Assembly: GCF_029784165.1 (NCBI RefSeq)
Contig: NC_073694.1
Coordinates: forward strand, 54,435,433 to 54,499,432
Length of the DNA: 64,000 nt
Direction of reading: 5' to 3'
Source of the DNA: Wyeomyia smithii
Lineage: Eukaryota > Arthropoda > Insecta > Diptera > Culicidae
Program-made: the position numbers and the translations under genes
The notes under the pieces: model-generated
Told to the model about the DNA's origin: nothing
Seen by the model: only the letters and a program-made list of their open reading frames with translations
Databases searched by the model: none
Shown: piece by piece, positions 44,745 to 56,759 of the stretch
How the letters are laid out: each line of letters starts with the position of its first letter
How positions within the stretch are numbered: position 1 is the first letter of the stretch

Positions 44745-46662
44745 TTTTGTAAGATTTGGACCACTGCGACCATTATTTTGATCTTTTGTGGTATACCTGT
44801 TCTCTAGTCTAGCTACTCGTGACAGACATATCACTATTGATGGAAGTGATCGTCGTTGTCATATCGCACCCTTTCTCCCAATTAAGCACTGAATTTCGTA
44901 TGAAATGTATTACCCCATTAGGATTCGCAGACCAGACCTCAAAAGGCTCCAAAGTTCCTTTTCCAAAGGCTCTTATTCTGCGCTGTATTAGTGCACTGCA
45001 GTGGCAGAGCAAATGTTCTGCGGTTTCACATTGGAACCCGCAGAGACGACAAATTTCGTCATCTGACTGACCAATTTGTTTCAGGTGGTGCTTACTTGGA
45101 CAGTGTCCTGTAAACAGTCCGGTAATTGTCCTTAGTCCCTTTTTATTTAAACTAAGCAATTGCTGGCTTTTCTCGACGCTTGGTTCTATGAAGCGTTTAG
45201 ACTGGCGTAGCCCTACTGAGCATATCCAGTTCTCTTGTATTGTCCAATGTTCCCAGGTTTTCAATTCTGCTTTCAAGGCGCTTGATGACACCCCACAGAA
45301 CGGTTCTGGGCCAATGAAATCGGTACATGACCCTTGTCTAGCTAACGTAACGGCTTTTTCATTGCCTTCCACTCCGCAGTGACCAGGAACCCAGTATAAC
45401 CATACTTGGTTCCTTTCTGCCAAATGTTTCAGTGAAAGGATGCACTCCCATACTAGCTTAGAGGTACATGTGAGGGCTTTTAGTGCTTTAAGTGCTACTT
45501 GGCTATCAGAAAAAATGCATATGTTAGCATGCCTGTATTTCCTAGCCAAACAGACTTGTGCACATTCACAAATTGCAAATATTTTGGCCTGGAACACTGT
45601 AGGCCAACGGCCCATTGGTATCGAGATACTTATCCCAGGACCATTTATACCTGCTCCGGTTGAATCATTCATTTTTGAGCCATCTGTGTAAAAGACGACA
45701 GAGCCTTGGGCCACCTTGTTCCCAAACTTCCCGTTCGGTCTCTATGATTTTGAGAGGTATTTCGAAGTTTGCTTCATCCAGTCTTCGATACCTGGTATAT
45801 GTTTGCTCAGCTGGAAATGTTTGAGGATTGCCAGCTGGCTTGTCTGATCTCCATCAGGTACTTTTTTAAGGCGTATTAGTTTTAATGCAATTTTTTCCAC
45901 CTTTAATTGTACTACCTTGTGGAGTGGTAATAGATGCAGAATTGCATCTAAGGCTTTCGACGGAGCACTTTTCATTACTCCTGTAATTGCATTACAAATT
46001 AGCCTTTGCAACTTGCCAAGCTTGTTCTGCGTTGACCTTATTTTTGTTTTAGGCCACCACACTAGCGAGGCATACGTTATTCTTGGTCTTATTATTGCCT
46101 GGTACAACCAATAAATCATACTTGGCCTTAGACCCCAAGTTCTGCCAATAGCTTTGCTACATGCCCAGAGGGCACTCGTAGCTTTACCGATGACATATTC
46201 AATATGTGCATTCCAGCTGAGTTTCTGATCTAAAACTACTCCAAGATGTTTAGTCTCAGTGGAAAGTTGCAGTGTAGTCTCGCCCAGCTTCAGGCTCTTC
46301 AAGTTGTACCTTCTTTTCCGGGTGAAGGGAATAATGGTTGTTTTAGAGGGGTTAATGGTCAGCCCCTCTTGTCTACACCATTCTAAAGTATAGTTTAGAG
46401 CTAACAGCATTCTCTCCGATACAGTACTGTCGAATTTTTCCCTCACAAGAATCACAACATCATCGGCGAATCCGACAACTCCGAAACCTAGCTCAGTTAA
46501 ATTTCTAAGTAGCTGGTCTACAACCAATGACCACAGCAAAGGCGATAGAACTCCACCTTGCGGGCATCCCTTAGTTGTATTCCTTGTAAGGGTAGTATTA
46601 CCCAATACTGCAGTTATCTCACGACTATTCAGCATGGTTTCAATCCATTTTGAGGTATATGT
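44745..46662 (-). pseudogene. 5'-truncated LOA/I-type LINE (RT C-terminus, RNase H)
   Basis: The minus-strand frame begins inside the reverse transcriptase (YTSKWIETMLNSREI) and continues with TTKGCPQGGVLSPLLWSL and VVGFADDVVILV. An in-frame stop at 45742 falls in a short out-of-frame stretch and is followed by RNase H: VVFYTDGSKM, IFSDSQVALKAL and WVPGHCGVEGNE, then a C-terminal knuckle CRLCGFQCETAEHLLCHC. RNase H downstream of the reverse transcriptase fits LOA, Loner or I elements of mosquitoes. The 3' end is caaatcttacaaaaaaaa. The endonuclease and ORF1 are missing. It is the source family of the short tails at 9073 and 24807. Confidence 0.85.
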
Positions 46663-46960
46663 TAGTGGTGGGCGATCCGCTCATGAACTGATCAAAAGAA
46701 CTAGCTCTTTTAGGTGAACGAGTGAGCCACCGCTCAGAATTTTCCTGCGGTGGCTCACCAGTTCACTGATTGCGGAGCTTACTGAACTGACTGAACTGGC
46801 TGCAAGAAAGAACCGAAAGAACGAAAGAGATCAGTGAGCGAAAGATTTCAATGAGAAAGCAAATCGGTGGAAGCCGATCCGCTCATACACTGATTCAAGA
46901 ACTAGGTAGCTTTTTCAGTCGAACGAATGAGCTGGTCTATTGACCAACACATTAGAACGA
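46663..46960. repeat. Possible hAT left end with subterminal repeats
   Basis: Starts tagtggtgggcgatccgctc, similar to hAT termini. Motifs gatccgctcat...ctgat...gaactag recur at 46673 and 46880, and several gaacga, gagtgagcc and ggctcacc copies occur between. Such subterminal repeats commonly bind hAT transposase. It lies 1.4 kb upstream of the hAT transposase gene. I did not find the matching right terminus. Confidence 0.4.
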
Positions 46961-47107
46961 GGAAGAAAACGCTGACGACTGTAGGTAGAAAGGGCAAAAG
47001 TGAATTGTATTTATAATTCAATGTTTTGTCTGTTTCTTATGAGGTTCAACGTAAGTGGGAAAAGGTATTCGATAATTTTTCAACTTTTTATACGTTTTTT
47101 TTTTGTT

Positions 47108-47448
47108 CTCGCTTATTTTCCGTCGGTCTAGTTCCGCCACTGTTGTGGCCAATCACCGACGCCCAGGGAGGCGACTCCACACCCAGGACCCTAACTCACG
47201 ACCCGTTTATTAACGGACCGGCGCCAACGGCTTTACTTCCTCATGCGATGGAAGGCGTGATCCCAGAGATTTTTTCGCCTCAGAAAATCTCCCGGTGTCG
47301 ACTAGGATTGAATCTAGACCAGTTGGGTTGGTTGTGAGTGGATCACGTCACCTCACAACCATCGACACCTATGTCGGCGGTGGGAGTCGAACCCAGGCGT
47401 CGAGCGTGGTTGGCGGAGACTTTACCAGCCACACTAGGCCCCCGCTCC
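47108..47448 (-). mobile_element. tRNA-derived SINE, family 2, minus copy
   Basis: About 340 bases, the near-exact reverse complement of the copy at 56380-56731. The head has an A-box-like part and a B-box (gggttcgactcccacc). It is flanked by the perfect 14-bp duplication CTTTTTATACGTTT at 47094-47107 and 47449-47462. It is inserted between the putative hAT left end and the hAT transposase. Confidence 0.9.
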
Positions 47449-48094
47449 CTTTTTATACGTTTATCGCACGGAATGTGCTGATGATGTGTAAGTGATTCAT
47501 TGATGAAGCGACACCAGATGGGCCATTTTTTCTGCAAAACGTAGATTTTTGGGATCTGTGTGCCAATTTATGATTAACAGCAGATATGCAGTTTTTCTCA
47601 GAATGAGTGCAGATTTTTGCTCAAGCCAATTTTTTTCCCAATCCAAGGTAGATATTTTTCTGATTTCAGGCTGATGTAATTTGGTAGCTACATATATTTT
47701 ATAGAACATCTGGCATCTTTGTTTCGATGTTCCTTTTTTCCAAATTGAATTTGAATTTTTTCGACTGCAAAACGTGTATGCTAATCATTTATTTGTGGAA
47801 ACCCAGTTATTATTTCGAAAAACATTACTCGCTATCATTGTTCATTCAATACGAACAGTATCAGATCGCGTCTCAATCTCAACAAGAAAGGTTTTGCGTT
47901 TACATTCAATCGGTAATTTTCAGCTTGAACTGGGTAACTAAGTTTGTGTAGTACTACGCGTTCAAAATAAATTTTTCAGATAACACCGTTTGTGAGCGGA
48001 CACTGATTTCATTTTACCATCGAAAAAGAAGTGAGTGGGTAAACACTTGTTGAGTTCAAGACTCTTTTAGAAAATTAATTAGCATTTTTCAGAC

Positions 48095-49974
48095 ATGCAA
48101 GAAGAACCTCCAGCGACATCTGGTACCATTTCACCAGAGAAAAGGGATAGGGCGTATGTCGGTACTGCAAGGCGACAATTTCCATGTCTTCAGGCTCCAC
48201 GTCGAACTTAAAGCGTCACATGAATGGAAAGCATCCGTTTGTTTCATTGAACTGGGGAGATATTAGGGCGGTGCAAACTGTGCCATCAGCTGTTGCTGAT
48301 AAGGATGGCGATGCTGTTACGAGTCAGGATATTGAAAACAGAGAAACAGTGCAAGAGCTTCGCATGGGTGAAGCTGTCGAACAAGTTTTTCCGACAACTT
48401 CTTCCCAGCCTCCGCAATCGTCAATGACGCGTTTTGTAAATGTGATAAAACGATTGCCGGTTCAAAAAAGTAGAACGATTGATGTGCAGCTGCTTAAAAT
48501 GATATGTAAAGAATATCACCCATTTTCACTAGTCGAGGATAAAGAGTTCGTAAGATTTGTGGAGCTCCTGAACCCATCGTTTACCCTTCCCAGTCGCAAA
48601 ACTTTGTCTCACAGTTTACTGCCTGCTGTGCATAAAGAATTGTTTGAGAAAGTGAAGAGCGAGTTAATCGATAGGCAAGCAATATGCTTGACCAGCGATG
48701 GATGGACAAGTGTTACAAATTCCGGTTTCTACGCATTAACTGCCCATTTCATTGACAAAAACGGAGAAATGAAGTCATATCTCCTCGAATGCTCCGAATT
48801 CACTTTTAAGCACACGGCAGAAAACATTGCAGAATGGATTTCGAACGTTCTCCGAAAGTTTGAAATTGAGTACAAAATTACCGCAATTGTTACAGATAAC
48901 GCAACGAATATGCGGGCGACTGCCAACATTTTGAAAATTAGGCATGTTAGATGTTTCGCTCATTCGCTTAATCTGGTTGTTCAGAATGCCATTGCTAATT
49001 CGGTTGCAGAAGTAGTTGAAAAATGCAAAGGCATAGTTAAGTTCTTCAAGAAAAGTAGTCATGCTTCCGCTAAATTGCGCGAAATGCAAGTGAAGCTGGG
49101 TCAAAAAGAGTTGAAGCTCAAGCAGGATGTAGTTACTCGCTGGAATTCCATATTCGATATGTTGGAACGTTTGATACGTAGTAAGGAAGCAATAGTGTCT
49201 ACACTTGCCTTACTAGATTCGTCGCGATGCGCATTGGAAACTGATGATTGGGAAATAATACGCCAAAGCATGGAAGTTCTTCGACCGTTCAATGATGTAA
49301 CTACTGAGATTTCGTCAGAGAAAACGGGGTCACTTTCGAAAACAACAGTTATGGCACGATTACTGAGTAGGCAATTACGTTACTCAGATTCTGCTTTCTC
49401 GCAAGTAAAAAAACTAATAACTGAATTGGGAGAGGGTCTAAAAGCACGGTTTGGTGAGAGAGAATCGAACGAGTTGATTTCTCAGGCTATTCTCCTTGAT
49501 CCACGCTTTCGGAAACAGGGCTTTGGTGACGACCAAAAATACAGAGTAGCGTACCAAACTCTGATACAAAAAATACGGCAGCTTCCCTCAGCCTCAAACG
49601 AAGGACCACAGCTCGTGGAACCAGAACCGCAAAGCTCAACGACTCATTCAACTCTTTGGAAACAGTTCGATGAAACGGTTAGCAGACTGCAGGGAAAATC
49701 TGATCCGACATCGGCTAGCATTGTAGAGCTAGATAAATTTTTGGCTGAGCCATACTTGCATCGAACTGGTGACCCACTGGCTTGGTGGGAGACGAGAAAG
49801 CATATGTACCCAAAACTCCACCGAATAATGCTGCGAAGATTATGTATTCCTGCAACATCGGTGCCTTGTGAAAGGATATTTTCCAAAACAGGACAGCTGG
49901 TGACGGAAAAACGAAGCAGATTAAAAAGTAAACACATCGCTGAAATGATTTTTGTTAACGCCAATGCTATTTAA
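48095..49974 (+). CDS. hAT transposase, nearly intact
   Basis: A 596-residue open frame from ATG 48184 covers most of a hAT transposase. DDE motifs: LTSDGWTSVTNSG (first Asp), AIVTDNATNMRATA (second Asp), RHVRCFAHSLNLVV (conserved CxxH), and a C-terminal dimerisation region with DPLAWWETRKHMYPKL, TSVPCERIFSKTGQL and EKRSRLKSKHI. The N-terminal BED zinc finger is split: CRYCKATISMSS...LKRHMNGKH is in frame, but the preceding EKRDRAY (from ATG 48095) is out by one base near 48155, so about 30 residues need a single-base correction. An acceptor-like tttttcag at 48085-48092 suggests a 5' intron with a donor at about 48031. Function by family: cut-and-paste transposition. It could still make an N-terminally shortened protein. 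Confidence 0.9.
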
Positions 49975-49979
49975 TTTAT

Positions 49980-52540
49980 TTTGCCATTACTGTATCGCTA
50001 AAAATCATACTACTTTTATAATACATGTTTTGTTTGTTAAAACTAAAACAAATCAGTTTGTCTAAAAATATCCGAAATGTCTTTTAATATTACAAACCTT
50101 TAAGCCCAATGTTCATGGAGCTCGACTTAATATTCTCAGAAATAATTTAACTGACTCCGGCTTCATTTTCACTTTGCTTGTAAAAAAGTTATCAACATTT
50201 CCGATACAAAATAACAGGAGGTTATATTTATCCTAAAATTATCAGGTACTTGTTATCTTACATTAAAAGTAGATTTTACAAACGAAAGTAAACAAATATA
50301 AACTGGACTGCACTCAAATATAAATAATAGCGTAGCATCAACCGGTTCAAAAACAGTTTTAAAAGAAATTTTGGTCCACACGTCGCCACTTGATTAGTTA
50401 CATAGTATTATCTTTTGATATTTGAAACGTAGGTATATTTTGTCAATGATAATCCATCCATCTGATCTGATAAATTATAAAATTGTCTGCACTCATTACT
50501 CCGGGGTGCCGTATGACAGAGCAGCAATCTTCCGCCAGCGAAAATAACAGGAGGGTTGTGTGCAAAGCCACGACCGCAAGGTTGAAGTAGAATACTATTA
50601 CAAGAAAGATAACCCGGCTGCTTGCGTGTCAGTCATTTTTTCTAGTAAATAAACGTTGACTAATCAGATCAATCGAATTTTGCGCTTCAACAAAGATTAA
50701 CCATTTATAGTAAGTTGCTTGTCATGGTTGGGGTTTGACAATTTTTAAATTTTGAGATGAAATTTTTTCGGATGTCGTCCTCATGACTGAAGGAAAAGAT
50801 AATTCAGTACGTTTTGAGACACGGAGATGAAGTAAAATTTAAAACCTTTTACAAATTTAAAAATGTGAATTAACACATTATAAAATATTGACACTTCAAT
50901 CAAGTTTTTATTTCATTCTGAAAAGGACAATTTGTTGTTCATTTTAGCATCGGATAAGATGCCGATCACATCTTTGCGATGTCACTGACAGTGTGAATAA
51001 AATATTCCTTGTGATAAAATAAACAGTGAAAAGCTGATTTAACACTCAAAACTAGACGGCTCACGTGTTGTCAAAATGAGTCAACTTTTATTGAATGTAT
51101 TTACTAGAGCCCACTATCGCACAGAGACTGCATTTCACTAAAGTGCCTCACTGCATCAGCCGCTATCGACGCTGAGATCCGCTGCAACTATCCATAGCCA
51201 TGCCACAGTTGTGGTTGCTATAGGCTGCCATTGGTATCCACTGTCCCTGCATCAGCTGGCCCAGCTGCTATCGTGGCTGGAATCCACTACAACTAGTGCG
51301 CTATCCATTGCTACGCCACAGCTGTGGCCGCTTTCCGCCATCGCTGGTATCCACTGCACTGCTAGTGCTGCTGCTAAGGGAGGACGACTGCTGTTGTCGC
51401 TGTCTAGAACTATTATGAGCGGCTTAGACTACTTTTTTTTTTGACTAAATTTCAATATATTTCTCCAGTGTTTTTTAATGGGACAATAATTTAACAGTGC
51501 AAGTGTTTTGCTGCCCAAGCATTGCATCTTTAGTTGTGATTTCCTCTTTTTTTTATTATTGTTGCTTATTGATTGAATTTTGGTAATTTTTTGATGTTTT
51601 ACATCGTGTTTTAAAAATTTAAGAATTTTTAAAATAACCTACCTACTTATAACTACTTAATCCTACTATGTACAATATGAGCGGCTTCGGCTGAAATAGG
51701 CTCTTATATAGGCCAAATACCATGTTTCAAATTGCAAGGTGATTCTGTCGACCGTGCTTGGGAAACAATCATATAACGTTCAATCAGAGGTCGAATTTTT
51801 CGTTTTGACAAGGCTTGACTATTTTCAATAGTACAATAGTGTGAATAATAAAATTACAATTAACTTCTTTTGGGAAAAATCTTAGAAGATTTTCCAATCT
51901 ATTGCTGCAAGAACGAAGGAAATCCATCGAATACTAACCGATTTATTAGCATTTGAAATTGGACATACTTTTCACTTTTTTCGGTTTTAGATTTTCATTC
52001 CACATCCCTATGTAGCCGAACTTCCTGAGAGAAGTATTCTACTTCAAAATTCTCCATACGATGCAGGTGCATCGGCAAAAACCGTCAAAAACATAATAAT
52101 GGGCGGAAGGCAGTTTTAAGATGTAAGAAAGACATAGTATCGAAGATATCAAGCATGTAAATTATAAAAAAATGGAAGAAAACCGGCTGTAACTCGCCAA
52201 AGCCATTTTATGCAGAACATCATATCGAGTTTCAAGTTTAGCTTATGGCGCGTGACGAGCCGCACTTGAAATCTATCCAACTTTCTCCCTATTACTCAAA
52301 GCTATAACAAAATATGCCTAGGTGAATTGGCAGTTGGGTCGCATCAACATTCAAAGTTTTCATATTACAAAAAAGGACCATTTCGTTCTTTTAAAACGAA
52401 AACCGATAATTTTAATACATAATCACAAAAGAGTTCAAAAATTCAAGGAATACTTAAGTTACCAAGATAAGGAATGGTTAACAGTTCGAATTGGTTTTGA
52501 ACGCTAAAGTTGAAAAGAAATAACTAAAGGAATTATGATT
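49980..52540. other. Intergenic with a ~100-bp tandem duplication
   Basis: At about 51150-51365 two diverged copies of a GC-richer segment stand in tandem (catcagc(c/t)g...gctatcg...atccgctgcaact / atccactacaact...gccacag(t/c)tgtgg...ggtatccactg). A compact GC-rich island at 50505-50640 (ggttgtgtgcaaagccacga, ccgcaaggttgaagtag) looks conserved but I cannot name it. No gene is recognised. Confidence 0.4.
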
Positions 52541-52545
52541 GTTCA

Positions 52546-52938
52546 CTATTTTGAGGTGAGGAGAATAAATGAAAATATACCTATATACATAAATAAAAAT
52601 ACCTTCTCAAGATTTATCGCAGAGAACACATTCTGGCCTGTTTGTGATGTGTCAGCCGATTGACCGGTAAAGTCTTCTTCGGTTTCGATGGCGGTCTCAG
52701 GTTCGTCATCCAGCTCTTCAACTACTAAATTATTTTCCAGGTGTTTTTGATGTTTTTGAATAGTTTTCACCATCTTCGTTGATAGCTTGAGTCGTATGAA
52801 GTCATCGTTGTCCAGCAGCAAAAATGTTTCCCACTCTTTTCTCCTCTCAAACTGCCTCAAAAATATAATAGGGGTCTTCACATCGAGCTCGTATACGAAT
52901 ACCCAGCCGTAAACTGTGTATCTTCCATTACTCGTCAA
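52546..52938 (-). pseudogene. Small second ORF next to the CACTA-like gene
   Basis: A 130-residue minus-strand frame with an acidic C-terminal half (VVEELDDEPETAIETEEDFT). No domain is recognised. It follows the transposase gene by 120 bases on the same strand and may be an accessory protein or last exon of the same element. Its first 12 or so codons form one arm of an inverted duplication with 52956-52983. Confidence 0.3.
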
Positions 52939-53448
52939 TGAAGGTGAGTATTTTCACGGCTGGGTATTTGTTTACGAGCTCGACATGAATACCCATAATG
53001 AAATAATACCTACATATTTATAGAACAACTTTTCAAACATGATGTAAGTTTACTTTAATAATCTTGGCAATAATTTCTTCTTGATATGAACTTAAAATTA
53101 CTTTTATGGGGCGTCCAAAAAGAGAATGTGTGGGAATGAATTTGTTCCAAGGAGAAAAGTTGTTCGTCCGATTCCATTGCAACCTCATATGCCTCCAAAA
53201 AATTGTCATACTTTTTAGTATTGCATAGTTTCAATAAGAAATGAATGTTACTGTCAATCACCGCAATTTCACTAATGATTCCATATGACGGACATGTTTC
53301 GTTATTGTTCCTAATCCCTGGTACAAACTATCAATTCCGTTAACGGTAACAACCTTAGGAACGAATATATGTAATATGTCTTCGTTCAAAAACGGCTCAC
53401 TACGGCAATGATATCTTGGTACTATTTTACCTCCAGTGAAAGTAATTC

Positions 53449-53752
53449 CACAGACTAACAGACATAACACTTCGAACAACTTTCCAATAAAATCATCGTT
53501 CGGATGCTCCAGTACTTTACGTTAGTAACACTAGCATCATCTGCTGTCGTGTTCGCGCTGCGTCATGTATTTCGACATCAGCGCCAGCGTTACTGCATGT
53601 GTCAAATGGGGAACCACAAAATTAGTATGAGACTGCATGACAGCGCCCCAGACGGCATTATCGCGTGATGACTGTTATTCGATTGGAAATTTGAAATGAT
53701 CGTTTTTTGTGGCGATGGAGCTAGGTTCCAGTGTTACGTCTGTTAGTCTGTG
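53449..53752. mobile_element. 304-bp MITE, copy 1
   Basis: Inverted ends cacagactaacagac and gtctgttagtctgtg. Perfect 7-bp flanking repeats GTAATTC at 53442-53448 and 53753-53759. About 90% identical to the copy at 54044-54348, same orientation. No coding capacity. A 7-bp duplication is unusual and might suggest a P-like relation; superfamily not assigned. Confidence 0.9.
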
Positions 53753-54043
53753 GTAATTCTATCCTTCTTATCTCTTAGTTTTTGAGAGGTTTATTCTTCT
53801 GCTCGAATACAAAGCAATTAAATTGCTGCATGTTGCCACTCTTTTTAATGCAGAGTGTGTAGTGATCAAGGTGATGATTTTTGTTTATCCGTCGATTAAA
53901 TTTTGCGTAGAACAGTTCCTCGTAAAGCCGTATGTGCTCTTCCAATGAGGCCAACATATAATCCGATACTATAGGAGACATCAGTATCCGGGTTATATTT
54001 ATCAAATGGCGAATCATGAGCATACATTTACAGTTATCGGTTA

Positions 54044-54348
54044 CCACAGACTAACAGACATAACACTTCGAACAAATTTTCAATAAAATCATCGTTTGGA
54101 TGATTGCAGTACTTTACGTTAGTAACACTAGCACCATCTGCTGTCGTGTTCGCGCTGCGTCATGTATTTCGACATCAGCGCCAGCGTTACTGCATGTGTC
54201 AAATGGGGAACTACAAAATATGTATGAGATTGCATGACAGCGCCCCAGACGACGTTTTTGCGCGATGGCTGTTATTTGATTGAATTTTGAAATGAACGTT
54301 TTTTGCGGCGATGGAGCTAGGCTCCAGTGTTACGTCTGTTAGTCTGTG
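54044..54348. mobile_element. 305-bp MITE, copy 2
   Basis: Same ends as copy 1. Perfect 7-bp duplication CGGTTAC at 54037-54043 and 54349-54355. Removing the element and one duplication restores the transposase reading frame exactly, which proves it arrived after the gene. Confidence 0.92.
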
Positions 54349-56379
54349 CGGTTACTTTGTGGCCGAACAGAAAAGGAAAAGCTCTTAATAGTAGCATATT
54401 TTGCGAAGCTGTTTGTTTTAGTTTATGAGCTTTGGGTTTCGAAAGCATTTCGTCTGTGAAATTAGCTGATGGTCGATTCTTTTTGTCGACATATCCATAG
54501 GCAAATGAATGTATCCGACGATTAATAAGTTCAGTATTCATTCCATGTTCCTTATTATTGTAATAGTAACTTAACACTAGCTGCAAAGTTGTAGGTATCA
54601 AACCTTCAGCTATATCGTGCATCGCGTCAAGGGCAAAATTTTCAGTTACATGGAAATTTTTAAGTTCATTCAGTAGGCATCCATCCTTTTTCAAACCATA
54701 ATCGGATGGTCTTATTTCTCCTGCTACAATTTTGTTCAAACTATCTTCATACCATTCTTTCGTCCGTAAAGGAAAATTTTCAAATGGATTCTGATGAAAA
54801 GCTGGTCTTTGGATTGTGCATAGTCTGCAAAAGAATGTCGCCATTGGTCCAAGTAGCCCGAATACCTCATGCAACGCAAGGGTGTCACCACAAAAAATGG
54901 TTACAACTGATCGAAGTGTGAAGGTTTCTGTGCCGTAACAAACTGTCACTCCTTCTTCCAACTTTTTAAGGTCGTGAATCAGAGGTTTGAGGATTTTATT
55001 ATATCCGTGTTTTTTGGCATCTATAGACGTACAATAAATGAGTGGAAAAACAGTTCTCGGTAAACTATTCCATTGTTGCGGGAAATTTTGTATTTTGAAG
55101 TCAAAAATGGACACTTTGTTTATGCCTGCTCTTGAGCTCAGTGCATTACCAAGTTCAATATCGTCTTGATAGAGACTCAGACGCACAGCATCAGGGAATT
55201 TTTTGAAATATTCGCTACTCTTATACGTTTGTCCGGATCGAAAACTTGTGTACTCCTTGATCGCAGGGTTGTCCGGTTCCTCATCTTTCAAAAGTTTCCT
55301 GTTGTTGGGTTCTCTAAGTATCATTTTTAGTGTGTCAATGATTGGAATATATGTAAAAGTTTCATTGACTCTGACTTTCATAGAAACACCATCAATATGT
55401 CGGATGTCTTCTCGTGTTTGAAGTTTTTTTTCTGAAGGAGTTGGAATGCTATCAGTGAAATTTTTCAAAAATTTTGTTTGCTTCGCAAGAGAGGACAAAT
55501 CATCGAACATGTTTGGCAGAAGAAATTCATTTAAAAATAAAATTGTTTCCGGAGAGTTCATGTTGTGGTCGTGTTCCTTCAAAAAAGTTTCGGTTTTTTT
55601 TTCAAAATATTCTCCCAACATTTGAACCAAAGATTCACACAGTTTAATCATTTCTGCTATTTTGGATTGCGGCAATGAAACATCAGATGTCAGCCTACAG
55701 ATACCAAGCCCAAAGTTCTTTTTTATTTGTTCCAAATTTTTTGTTTCTGTGGCAGGGCTTTTTTCATTTTCAGCAAGTGAGACACTGTCATTTTTTGCCG
55801 TTTGGGGCTTGGCTCCTGCAGTTCGTTTGCACTGCTTTCTTCCAGAATTGACTGTGGATAAGATGAGCAAGGATGCTGCTTAATGATATGCCTTTTCAAA
55901 TACTTGAAGTGTTCGTATTTGTATCGACATTCGGAAACAGGGCAGTCGTAAAATACTGCATTCGGGCTGAAATGCTTATTTCGAATATGGTAATGAATGT
56001 GCCGCTGAAGCTCATTTACATAACCGCAAATTTGCTCCCGGCAGAAGAAGCACTTTAAGCTTGATATTAACTGGAAGAAATTTATATTATTTAAAAATAG
56101 TACTTACGAAATATTTCGTAGAGCCTTACGTCTTCTTGTTGAAGGCTGTGAAGCACAGATTGCATTTTATTTTCCATGAGTGCACTCTTTTTTCACCACA
56201 CGTATTTTTTCCACTACTCTTCGCGGCGCGTTCAATATTTTCAAAGCAATGAAAATGGCGTTGTGTTATCAGCCTTTCTGCTGTTTTGGCAGCACGGCGC
56301 GCGACAACTGTCAACTGAGTTCAAAGGGAAACAGCACATCGTGGTACGTTTGTTTGTCTGTGGTTAAAGATAAGCCTAT

Positions 56380-56731
56380 AGCGGGGGCCTAGTGTGGTTG
56401 GTAACGTCTCCGCCAAGCACGCTCGACGCCTGGGTTCGTATCCCACCGCCGACATAGGTGTCGATGGTTGTGAGGTGGCGTGATCCACTCACAACCAACC
56501 CAACTGGTCTAGATTCAATCCTAGCCGACACCGGGAGATTTTCTGAGGCGAAAAATCTCTGGGATCACGCCTTCCATCGCATGAGGAAGTAAAGCCGTTG
56601 GCGCCGGTCCGTTAATAAACGGGTCGTGAGTTAGGGTCCTGGGAGTGGAGTCGCCTCCCTGGGCGTCGGTGATTGGCCACAACAGTGGCGGAACTAGACC
56701 GACGGAAAATAAGCGAGAATAAAAAAAAAAA
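56380..56731 (+). mobile_element. tRNA-derived SINE, family 2, plus copy
   Basis: Begins gcgggggcctagtgtggttg, has a B-box (gggttcgtatcccacc), a body matching 47108-47448 in reverse, and an A-run tail at 56721. Perfect 14-bp duplication AAAGATAAGCCTAT at 56366-56379 and 56732-56745. High identity to the other copy, so recently active. Confidence 0.92.
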
Positions 56732-56759
56732 AAAGATAAGCCTATTTATTTCTTATGAA

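Larger units (their letters stand above)
53055..56060 (-). pseudogene. Zinc-finger CACTA/EnSpm-like transposase split by two MITEs
   Basis: Reading the minus strand: two C2H2 fingers (CFFCREQICG...H; CPVSECRYKYEHFKYLKRH, about 56052-55880), then after a frameshift near 55800 a frame of about 510 residues to 54360 with ENFALDAMHDIAEGLIPTTL and KLKQTASQNMLLLRAFPFL. This frame continues exactly across the MITE 54044-54348 as GHKV-TDNCKCMLMIRHL and KNHHLDHYTLCIKKSG. After a frameshift and the MITE 53449-53752 it reads ITFTGGKIVPRYHC, and it ends with FWTPHKSNFKFISRR at 53055. The D.MHDI.EG and K.H.L.HY...I...G motifs match CACTA/EnSpm (tnp2-like) transposases of animals. One of the acidic residues in the MHD motif is probably catalytic. 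It was a full-length gene before disruption. Confidence 0.75.

Noticed and set aside
46663..52500. Complete hAT element with both ends
   Set aside because: No complement of the putative left terminus was found downstream, so full boundaries are not claimed.
56060..56170. Extra 5' exon for the CACTA-like gene (donor at about 56107, acceptor at about 56076 on the minus strand)
   Set aside because: The splice phases do not give a continuous frame with the zinc fingers, so I could not support it.
56387..56450. Possible tRNA gene
   Set aside because: It is the promoter head of a SINE with a 14-bp target duplication and A-tail.
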